DNA of 64,000 nucleotides, taken from the NCBI RefSeq assembly GCF_014268785.2, contig NZ_JABWRD020000001.1, positions 1,315,001-1,379,000 of the forward strand, written 5' to 3'. The notes beneath the pieces are model-generated. The model worked only from the letters and a program-made list of their open reading frames with translations. It did no database searches and was not told the origin of the DNA. The position numbers and the translations under genes are program-made. The DNA is from Pseudomonas shirazensis. GTDB lineage: Bacteria > Pseudomonadota > Gammaproteobacteria > Pseudomonadales > Pseudomonadaceae. This document shows positions 1 through 7,109 of this stretch, in pieces; the first letter of the stretch is position 1, and each line of letters starts with the position of its first letter.

Positions 1-1
1 T

Positions 2-1528
2 GAAGAAAGTCTGCGACTGGGGCAGGAACGCATGCGCTTGGTAGCGGAAAGTACCCACGATTTCGCCATCATTGTCATGGACGAACACGGCATGATCAGC
101 GACTGGAACACGGGCGCAGAGATGATTTTTGGTTTTGTCAAAGAGGAAGTTATCGGCAAGTACTTTGAGCTGATATTTTCCGCCGAAGACCGCGCGAGCG
201 GCGTACCGGCAGAGGAGCTGCGCAAGGCCCGCCTGGAGGGCCGCTGCCTAGACGAGCGTTGGCATGTGCGTAAAGGGGGCGAACGCTTCTACTGCAGTGG
301 CGAAGTCGCCACTTTGACAAGCGACTCACTCTCCGGTTATGTAAAAATTGCCCGCGACCTCACTGGGCACAAGCGCATGCAAGAACAGCAAAGCCGTATC
401 CTTAAAGAAACCCAGACCAGCAGTCACATGAAGGACGAATTTTTCGCTGTGATGTCTCATGAGCTGAAGCACCCGTTAAACTTGATACAGCTCAATGCTG
501 AAATCTTGCGACGCGTACCGGCAGTTCGGGCAGCGGAGCGCGCCAGCAAGGCCGTGAAAACCATCAGTGATGCGGTTGCCAGCCAAGCGCGAATCATTGA
601 CGACTTGCTGGACGTCGCCCGTATTCGCACAGGCAAACTGAAACTCAAAAAGCAGCCGGTTGAAATCACGGCCATCCTAGAAGAAATTTTTGCCGTCGCC
701 TCCAGCGAGTGTCCTGAAGGCCACATCACGCTCGAGATCGAGCCTGAGGCCAGGGGTGACTGCTGGGTTAACGGCGATGTCACACGCCTTGAACAAGTGA
801 TTTGGAATCTACTCAATAATGCCCTCAAGTTCTGCACAGCGCATCCCGTCATCCAAATCATTGTCAAGCAAGTCAACGACACGGTAAATCTACAGTTTGT
901 CGATAACGGGGTCGGACTGTCGAAACAGGATCTGGATCGTGTATTCAACCTGTTCAGTCAAGCCGCGCATCAGCATTCCACGCACAAGCGGGAAGGCCTT
1001 GGCATTGGCTTGTCTTTGGTTCGGCAGCTGGTTGAAGCCCATGGTGGGAGCGTTGCGGCCACTTCCGCAGGTATCGGCCTCGGCTGTACCTTTACGATCA
1101 CTTTGCCGCTCTGTGCTCAGTCATCGGTCAATGGACCTTCCCAGCACCCGGTGCAAGCTGCGCGGTTGCACGGCTTCAGGATTTTGCTCGTCGACGACTC
1201 GACCGAAATAGTGGACATCACGAAACAGTTACTTGAAATGGAAGAAGCTGTGGTCACAGCATTTCATGATCCCTTGCAAGTGGTCGAGCACGCCAAAGCT
1301 ACCCACTACGATGTCATCATCTCGGATATTGGCATGCCGGGTATGGACGGGCATCAACTGATTGGCGAACTGCGCAAAATCAACCATCTGCAGAAGACGC
1401 CTGCCATCGCTCTTTCGGGCTATGGTGACAAGGTTTCCTCTACTTTATCCGGATTTGATCAGCACCTGACCAAGCCTGTGCAATATGAGGTACTGATAGA
1501 AACGATCGAAGGATTACGCATTTCGTAA
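2..1528 (+). CDS. Hybrid sensor histidine kinase/response regulator, C-terminal part (5' end outside window)
   Basis: The frame is open from the first bases of the window, so the gene begins upstream; 508 residues are visible. In order they show a PAS domain (about residues 10-120), a HisKA helix with the phospho-acceptor motif MSHELKHPL, an HATPase_c domain (N-box NLLNNALKF, G-box DNGVGL, then GLGIGLSL) and a C-terminal receiver with the acidic pair VDD and phospho-acceptor Asp in SDIGMPG. No membrane segment is visible. The residue after the HisKA Glu-Leu is Lys-His instead of the usual Arg-Thr, a mild deviation. This tail is typical of large CheB/CheR-PAS-kinase-receiver fusions, but the N-terminal part cannot be seen, so the input signal is unknown. 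Confidence 0.9.
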   Translation, partial: EESLRLGQERMRLVAESTHDFAIIVMDEHGMISDWNTGAEMIFGFVKEEVIGKYFELIFSAEDRASGVPAEELRKARLEGRCLDERWHVRKGGERFYCSGEVATLTSDSLSGYVKIARDLTGHKRMQEQQSRILKETQTSSHMKDEFFAVMSHELKHPLNLIQLNAEILRRVPAVRAAERASKAVKTISDAVASQARIIDDLLDVARIRTGKLKLKKQPVEITAILEEIFAVASSECPEGHITLEIEPEARGDCWVNGDVTRLEQVIWNLLNNALKFCTAHPVIQIIVKQVNDTVNLQFVDNGVGLSKQDLDRVFNLFSQAAHQHSTHKREGLGIGLSLVRQLVEAHGGSVAATSAGIGLGCTFTITLPLCAQSSVNGPSQHPVQAARLHGFRILLVDDSTEIVDITKQLLEMEEAVVTAFHDPLQVVEHAKATHYDVIISDIGMPGMDGHQLIGELRKINHLQKTPAIALSGYGDKVSSTLSGFDQHLTKPVQYEVLIETIEGLRIS

Positions 1529-1836
1529 ATTCACAATGTTAACCCACTGAGGCCCGACCGCGAGAATTGCCAGAGCTCAAAGGAGTCGATCATCCGGGCA
1601 GCCTAGGGGTTGCGCCGTGGCCTCTCCTCTCCAGAAATAGCTACGTGCATGACGTTTATTGCTGCCAGTCCCGCTAGTTGAATTCGTTGCCAGCAACATA
1701 CTTTGGTCAGTCTGGGGCTGGCATGCCCAAGCTTGGGCGTTAATCGTGCTGCAGGTGGTGCTGCGCCTCATGAACCTCAGGGGGTTCGAGAAATATTAAA
1801 AGCAATTCTGAGAATACACGCCGCGGAGCTGACGGA
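1529..1836. other. Gene-poor stretch between kinase and IS remnant
   Basis: No ORF with recognisable protein features or a convincing ribosome-binding site was found on either strand. The sequence next to the IS remnant (about 1770-1836) continues for a few codons as the usual start of an IS3 orfB (Leu-Ile-Arg-Gln-Leu) and then loses similarity, so the rest of the element appears deleted and replaced by unrelated DNA. Confidence 0.5.
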
Positions 1837-2145
1837 TCAGCGCCTACGCTCAAGATCTTCCGCCATCAAGAGCGCGGTAGCTTTTTTTAGTATCGACTTC
1901 TCGCGTTCAAGACGCGTGATGCGAGCTTCTAACTCTTGGATTTTTTTGCTGCTCTGGCGTCAACGCTTTGATGGCCGGCGTGATGCCGCCGCGCTCTGCT
2001 GAAGCTGATTGATCCACCGGCGCAGGGCCGACTCGACCAAGCCGAGTGAACGGGCTGCTTCAGCATGGCTGTAGCCTTGTTCGAGCACCAGGCAGGCTGC
2101 TTCGCGCTTGAACTCAGGAGTAAAGATACGACATGCTTGCTCCAA
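1837..2145 (-). pseudogene. Decayed IS3-family transposase OrfA (HTH) remnant
   Basis: The N-terminal half encodes the IS3 OrfA helix-turn-helix (residues like FTPEFKREAACLVLEQGYS, then SLGLVESALRRW). The C-terminal half encodes the leucine-zipper region (IQELEARITRLEREKSILKK, then ATALLMAEDLE). The reading frame is broken between them. A base is missing near 1996 relative to the expected Gln-Gln-Glu-Arg-Gly-Gly, and one A is extra in the A-run at 1944-1950. The second change restores the frame, but a TGA at 1960-1962 interrupts the gene. The start would be TTG at 2145. OrfB is absent after its first few codons and no terminal inverted repeats could be assigned. The copy is therefore dead and truncated. 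Confidence 0.85.
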
Positions 2146-2198
2146 CTGGAATTTCCAATTCGTTAACTGAAGATATTGGCCTCTTCCTTGTTGTGCCG

Positions 2199-2504
2199 CT
2201 ATCTTCCACTCGCCAAGGCTGGCTTAGATTTGATGGAGGATGGCTCACAAGCAAATCGGCGAGCGCGCCCCACGCCCCAAGCTAGCGCCCTGGTCATGGA
2301 CTCTCCAGGCCGGGAATCGTACGCTTCTTCAATCAGCGTGACCCCAGATGGCGCGTAGACACCAATGAACATCTGCGTGGTACCTGTGCGGGATAATCTG
2401 ACCTGCACGTCGATCTGGGTGCCGTCGTCCAGAATTTCGTCATGAGTACGGTGGTGAAGGCTAGGGTCGGCCCAGTCCCAGTACGTTTGTCCTCGAGTTC
2501 TCAT
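2199..2504 (-). CDS. Small conserved hypothetical protein (paralogue of the 57815-58108 protein)
   Basis: This encodes 101 residues from an ATG preceded by a strong AAGGAGG five bases upstream, which supports real translation. I do not recognise a named domain. The protein is clearly paralogous to the one at 57815-58108: both contain IDVQVRLSR-G-TQMFIG-Y, then L-EE, then RPGE--TRA--WG--RAR. It is soluble, mixed in charge and has no signal peptide. The C-terminus is longer and less similar than in the paralogue. The gene is isolated, between an IS remnant and an AT-rich intergenic region, so context gives no functional clue. Confidence 0.7.
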   Translation of the reverse strand: MRTRGQTYWDWADPSLHHRTHDEILDDGTQIDVQVRLSRTGTTQMFIGVYAPSGVTLIEEAYDSRPGESMTRALAWGVGRARRFACEPSSIKSKPALASGR

Positions 2505-2760
2505 ATAGCCTCCTTAGAATTTCGCTTGTCTTTCCTACTAGGTACTTAAAATAGCGAACCTATCCCTGTAGACAACCGAAATCGCTGGAATTGAGAACTG
2601 AATCTGACAATCGGCGAAAATCTATACACTTACGGACTTTTGTATAACTTTACCCAATAGTTTTACATATCTTTGTGATACTGATAGCGAAGCTCATCCA
2701 TTCTTCAAATGCTTTGGGCTGCGCTTGCAACTCCTCCTCTCATGAAAGGGAAGGATTGCG

Positions 2761-3072
2761 ATGGGTTGGTCATGCCGGCTCAATCGGTCGGCTTATCCGG
2801 TGATCGAACATATTCAACGTGAGGCCGGGCACATCTATGCCGACTCGGGCGACAATTATCTGTTCATGGCGCAATCACGCTTTGATCCTGCGGTCGCACG
2901 CGGAAACCGCGTTGTCGCGTCACGTTTCGAGGACGGCACGTTTACCCACGCAGACAATCTGAAAAGTGGCGTACACACGCCCTACAAGACCGTGCAGATT
3001 CAACGGCACACTGAGTTGGAACTGCGCTTCACCGACCGGGCGATCCAAGAGTTGCACCCAGGTGTGCGCTAA
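2761..3072 (+). CDS. Hypothetical protein, 103 aa
   Basis: An ATG with GGAAGGA nine bases upstream opens a 103-residue frame with a balanced, soluble, protein-like composition (for example HIYADSGDNYLFMAQSRFD and RHTELELRFTDRAI). I do not recognise a family. The next frame, 3082-3288 (68 residues), begins 10 bp after the stop and could be a second small gene or a broken continuation. The preceding 250 bp are AT-rich and unlike the genome average, which suggests foreign or decaying DNA next to the IS remnant. It could be a fragment of a longer ancestral gene. Confidence 0.4.
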   Translation: MGWSCRLNRSAYPVIEHIQREAGHIYADSGDNYLFMAQSRFDPAVARGNRVVASRFEDGTFTHADNLKSGVHTPYKTVQIQRHTELELRFTDRAIQELHPGVR

Positions 3073-3607
3073 ACAGTCCGCATGGGCTCCAATCTGTTCG
3101 TGACGTATCCCGGTTATTCGGACTATCGGCACATCCCGCTGGTGGCAAGGGAGTTACGTTCCAATTGCCAGGATCACCTGATCGCTGGGAATGATGTGCG
3201 AGGCCGATCTGGAGGAAGTTTACCGTCGACGCTCACTCAGTTATGGCAAGTGAGCAACATCAGCAACGGACAGGTGGTGGCTGCTTGATAGCGCAGCAAG
3301 GGCGCCAGCGATGCAGCGCACCCCGTTGATGTGTCCAGCCATGGCCCAATCAGGTAATCAATGATCACGACGCCGTGGCCGGCAATCTCCTTTCAGGCAG
3401 CATCCAAGCTTCGGAGCATATAAAGGCCACAGCTTGCAGCAATGACTTATTAATAACTATTATCATCGCGCTAGTGCAAATACTTCTTGTTTAGATGTAA
3501 AGTTCGCGCGCTGCTGCTGACTGCCACCGCGCACTGCCGTGAAGGGCCACAGATCGTCCTCCGCTTCGCGCGAACATAATGAGAAGACCAAAGGATGTTC
3601 CTTCGCC
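3073..3607. other. Intergenic region before TonB receptor
   Basis: This holds one doubtful 68-residue frame (3082-3288, starting ATG at 3082 without a good ribosome-binding site) and, near its right end, an AT-rich Fur-like site. No other supported feature was seen. Confidence 0.4.
3452..3470. promoter_or_regulatory. Putative Fur box upstream of TonB receptor
   Basis: The 19 bases aataactattatcatcgcg match the Fur consensus GATAATGATTATCATTATC at 12 of 19 positions. The site lies about 140 bp upstream of the TonB-dependent receptor start, in the only AT-rich patch of that intergenic region. Iron repression of the receptor is expected for this family; the site itself is a visual match only. 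Confidence 0.5.
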
Positions 3608-5809
3608 ATGCGCCAAGTTACGCACCCAAGCCCCGAACGTTCCGCCCGACACCCAGCCTTCAGCGTTACGGCACTGGCACTGGCCATGGCCAGCCTCTGC
3701 TCAGGCAGCCTGCAGGCCGCTGAGGCCAATCCGGGACCCGCGCCCGTGGAGATTGACGCCACCAATGTTACCGGGCAAAGCCTCGAACGGCCCACCGAGC
3801 ATGTGCTCGGTTACGTCGCCAAACGCAACATGAGCGCGACCAAGACCGACACGCCGATCATCGAAACGCCGCAGTCGCTGTCGGTGGTCACGAGCGACGA
3901 GATCCGTGACCGCCAGGCAGAAACGATGGCCCAGGCGCTGAGCTATACACCTGGGTTCACCGCCAGCTCGACCGCTTTCAACCGCACAGCAGACCGTTTC
4001 CGCATCCGCGGCTTCTCGGTCGAATCCGCCACCGGCGGCTCGCTGCGCGACGGCCTGCGTCTGCAGACCAACTCCTACGACGACATTCAGGAACCGTACG
4101 GCCTGGAGCGCGTCGAGGTCATTCGCGGCGCTGCCTCGGTGCTCTACGGCCAGCTCTCGCCCGGTGGCATGGTAAACGGCGTCAGCAAGCGCCCAACCGA
4201 GGCGCCGCTGCATGAGCTGAATCTGCAGGCGGGCTCCAATGACCGCAAGCAGCTCTCCGCCGATTTCAGCGGCCCACTGGCCGGTAGCGACACCCTCAGC
4301 TATCGCCTTACCCTGCTTAGCCGCAACAGCGACACCCAGCAGGATCATCTGAACGACGACAGGTTCTACATCGCCCCGGCGCTGACCTGGCGCCCTGACG
4401 AAGACACATCACTTACTCTGCTGTCCTTCTACCAGAAGACCGACACGCGTTTCCCCGCGCCTCTGGCCTATCAGTTGGTCGAAGGTGTGGGCAAAGGTGC
4501 TTTCACTATCGGTCGCCACGACTTTATCGGCGAGCCGGACTACGACGACATGAACGGCGAGATGTCGGCCCTGGGGTACGAGTTCAGCCACAACTTCAAC
4601 GAGCACTTCACGGCAAATCACAAGCTGCGTTATTCCGAGTCCGATGTGAAGTGGAGATACCTGCAAGCGCAGACGTCCGCGACTGCTATCCGCAATGCCG
4701 CCAATACCGGCATCCTTGCACGGCAATACAGCGATCGCCATGAGCGTGCGCGGACCTTGGCCACCGATACCAACATCGTATCCAAGTGGCAGGTCGGCAG
4801 CGTCGAGCACACTGCTCTGGTCGGTTTCGACGGCTACGATATCTCTTACGACTCGCATAACTTCCGAGGGTCAGCCCCCAGCCTGGACTTGAGCCGCTAC
4901 AACTATGGTCAACCCGTAGTGGTCAACAGAAACCCCGCCACAGACCGTGGCTCGCAGCTCGATACGCTGCAAAAAGGTGTCTATTTCCAGGATCAGATCA
5001 AGTTCGACGACAAGTGGGTGCTGCAGTTGGGTGGCCGCCACGATTGGGCCGACCAGCAGCAGAAGGCGCACCGCAATGGCGCCAAAGCCAGCCAGAGCGA
5101 CGAGGCCACCACTTGGCGCGCCGGCCTGGTTTACCTGGCGGACAATGGCCTGGCGCCCTACATTAGCTATAGCGAGTCGTTCTTCCCGGTTTCCGTTGCG
5201 CAAGTCACTGGCCAGAGATTTGATCCCACCGAAGGCAAACAGTACGAAGTGGGTGTGCGCTATCAGCCCAAGGACAGCAATCTGCTGCTAAGCGCAGCAG
5301 TCTATGAGCTGACCCAGACCAATGTACTCAAGCAGGATCCAGCCACCGAAGCGTACCGCCAGACCGGTGAAGTGCGCTCACGCGGCCTGGAGCTGGAAGC
5401 CAAGGCGGATATCACCTCGGCACTCAGCATGATCGCTACCTACGCCTATACCGATGCACGCACCACCAAGAGCGCTATCGCCGCCGAAGTGGGTCAACGT
5501 ACCGACGAGACCCCCTACCACCAGGCAGCCCTGTGGACCAGCTATGACTTCGTCAACTGGGGCCTTGCGCAACTGACTGTGGGCGCCGGCGCCCGTTACA
5601 TGGGTACAACACAGGCCTCGGGCGTCGATTCGGCCACCCCGGCCTATACCCTGTTCGACGCCATGGCACGCTACCGAATCGACGACAACTGGGCCGTGAC
5701 CGTCAACGCCAACAACCTGACCGACAAGCGTTACGTACAGTGCAGCTTCACCTCCTGCAGCTACGGTGACGAGCGCACCCTGCTGACCTCGGTGAACTTC
5801 ACCTGGTGA
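3608..5809 (+). CDS. TonB-dependent siderophore receptor (no STN signalling domain)
   Basis: This encodes 733 residues from the ATG at 3608, chosen because it gives a proper signal peptide (RSARHPAFSVTALALAMAS, cleaved near LQA-AEA) with AAAGGA upstream. The mature protein starts with a TonB-box-like stretch and a plug domain (IIETPQSLSVVTSDEIRDRQ, then the FRIRGFS segment), followed by a 22-strand barrel ending in the terminal aromatic SVNFTW. There is no N-terminal STN domain, so it transports but should not signal to an anti-sigma factor. The plug start resembles ferrichrome/ferrioxamine-type receptors of the FhuA/FoxA/FpvA group; the substrate cannot be fixed from sequence alone. It sits alone with a Fur-like box in front. 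Confidence 0.92.
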   Translation: MRQVTHPSPERSARHPAFSVTALALAMASLCSGSLQAAEANPGPAPVEIDATNVTGQSLERPTEHVLGYVAKRNMSATKTDTPIIETPQSLSVVTSDEIRDRQAETMAQALSYTPGFTASSTAFNRTADRFRIRGFSVESATGGSLRDGLRLQTNSYDDIQEPYGLERVEVIRGAASVLYGQLSPGGMVNGVSKRPTEAPLHELNLQAGSNDRKQLSADFSGPLAGSDTLSYRLTLLSRNSDTQQDHLNDDRFYIAPALTWRPDEDTSLTLLSFYQKTDTRFPAPLAYQLVEGVGKGAFTIGRHDFIGEPDYDDMNGEMSALGYEFSHNFNEHFTANHKLRYSESDVKWRYLQAQTSATAIRNAANTGILARQYSDRHERARTLATDTNIVSKWQVGSVEHTALVGFDGYDISYDSHNFRGSAPSLDLSRYNYGQPVVVNRNPATDRGSQLDTLQKGVYFQDQIKFDDKWVLQLGGRHDWADQQQKAHRNGAKASQSDEATTWRAGLVYLADNGLAPYISYSESFFPVSVAQVTGQRFDPTEGKQYEVGVRYQPKDSNLLLSAAVYELTQTNVLKQDPATEAYRQTGEVRSRGLELEAKADITSALSMIATYAYTDARTTKSAIAAEVGQRTDETPYHQAALWTSYDFVNWGLAQLTVGAGARYMGTTQASGVDSATPAYTLFDAMARYRIDDNWAVTVNANNLTDKRYVQCSFTSCSYGDERTLLTSVNFTW

Positions 5810-6066
5810 TCTGCACCGCCGCGCGCTGAGCAAGCAACTTGCTGCGGCGCGCGGCCTTACCTGCCTAATGCAAGGCAGCGCGACCTATCAAGAATAGCCA
5901 GGCACAGCGACTCCTCAGACAACCATGAGCATGAGCGCAACGTCGCATGTCGTGCTGACGGTGTTCGCCCAGAGCATGATGGGTAGCGTCCAACTCGCCT
6001 ACCCTGCCCGCTGCTAAAGGCGCAATCCTTCAAAACTAGCCACCCGAGCCCATGGAAGCACCCCAC

Positions 6067-6660
6067 ATGTCTATCGACTTCAGACCCGCTCACGCCTCGG
6101 ACGCGCACGATATCGCGCGCTTCTTTCAACTGACTTCGGAGGGCATGGCCGATTACATCTGGAGCAAGCTTGGCGCACCAGGGGAAGCGTTGCTGAGTGT
6201 CGGAGCGGCCCGCTATGCCAGGGAGCAAGGAGACTTTTCCTACAAGAACTGCCTGATGGCCACGTCCAACGGGCGCGTCATCGGCATGATGCATAGCTAT
6301 GCGTTGCGCGCGAGCCACGACGCGCCTGCCGAGACCGACCCGGTCCTCGCGCCTTATGCCGACATGGAAATACCCGACACCTTGTACATCTCCAGCCTGG
6401 CGCTGGATGAGGCATGGCGCAGCCAGGGGCTGGGCGTCGAGTTTCTCCGCCACGCGCAGCAGCGCGCTGACGACGCTGGGCTGGATGGGCTATGCCTGAT
6501 CGACTATGCAGAAAACCACGGTGCCCGCCGCTTTTACGAACGTCACGGTTTTCAAATCGTTAAAACCTGCCAGATCGTTGCGCACCCGATGCTGCGCGTG
6601 ACCGGTGAAGCCCATTTGATGTATCGCCCTATCCACAACGTGCCCGAGAACAATCAATGA
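6067..6660 (+). CDS. GNAT-family N-acetyltransferase
   Basis: This encodes 197 residues from the ATG at 6067 (an ATG five codons earlier is possible). The GNAT core is clear: a substrate loop region, then the acetyl-CoA-binding motif A (LYISSLALDEAWRSQGLGVE) with the Q-x-x-G-x-G pattern, then a helix and the closing segment ENHGARRFYERHGFQ. It probably transfers an acetyl group from acetyl-CoA to an amine; the acceptor is unknown. Its stop overlaps the start of the following cupin gene by 4 bp (ATGA), so the two are translationally coupled. The position between two siderophore receptors suggests, but does not show, a link with siderophore or iron metabolism. Confidence 0.85.
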   Translation: MSIDFRPAHASDAHDIARFFQLTSEGMADYIWSKLGAPGEALLSVGAARYAREQGDFSYKNCLMATSNGRVIGMMHSYALRASHDAPAETDPVLAPYADMEIPDTLYISSLALDEAWRSQGLGVEFLRHAQQRADDAGLDGLCLIDYAENHGARRFYERHGFQIVKTCQIVAHPMLRVTGEAHLMYRPIHNVPENNQ

Positions 6661-7016
6661 ACAAGAATCTCACCGTATTCCGCGAACTGGATATCCAACC
6701 GGTCCTCGACCTGCCCTTTTTCGAAGAAGTCCTGGAAGGCACCCCGCACACGCTGACGTCCAAGTACTACCACGATGAACAGCAAGGTCGCATTTGCGGA
6801 GAATGGCAAGCCAGCATCGGCGCGTGGCGCATCGACTACAAAGTCTGGGAGTTCTGCCACGTCCTGAGCGGCCGCTGCGTCATTGAGCTTGAGGGCTGCG
6901 CCCCGGTCACATTGGCCGCTGGCGACACGTTCATTATCGAACGTGGCGCCAAGGGCAAATGGACCGTGCTGGAAGACATGAAGAAGAACTTCGTGATTCT
7001 CGTACCTGCGGGCTAG
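6657..7016 (+). CDS. Cupin-domain protein (EutQ/ureidoglycine aminohydrolase-like cupin)
   Basis: This encodes 119 residues, essentially one small beta-barrel cupin. The C-terminal half shows the cupin core (WEFCHVLSGRCVIELEG, then VTLAAGDTFIIERGAKGKW), of the cupin_3/DUF861 type often seen in small enzymes or sensors. The first motif has Phe-Cys-His where metal-binding cupins carry paired histidines, so metal binding is uncertain. It overlaps the upstream acetyltransferase by 4 bp and forms a two-gene operon with it; a joint role in modifying one small molecule is likely. No function is assigned. Confidence 0.8.
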   Translation: MNKNLTVFRELDIQPVLDLPFFEEVLEGTPHTLTSKYYHDEQQGRICGEWQASIGAWRIDYKVWEFCHVLSGRCVIELEGCAPVTLAAGDTFIIERGAKGKWTVLEDMKKNFVILVPAG

Positions 7017-7109
7017 GTTCTGCACGAAAACCAACCTGACCACGACTCGGTCACGGACACCCGCCCGGCGCCACACTCCCGTGCCGGGCCAGCCCTTCAA
7101 GCCTATCGA

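Noticed and set aside
1577..1771. 64-residue minus-strand frame beside the IS remnant
   Set aside because: It does not match the expected IS3 OrfB and has no ribosome-binding site; low-complexity Ser/Thr composition suggests a chance frame.
7017..7109. GC-rich imperfect hairpin between the cupin gene and the second TonB receptor
   Set aside because: The stem is interrupted and no T-run follows on either strand, so a terminator call is not supported.
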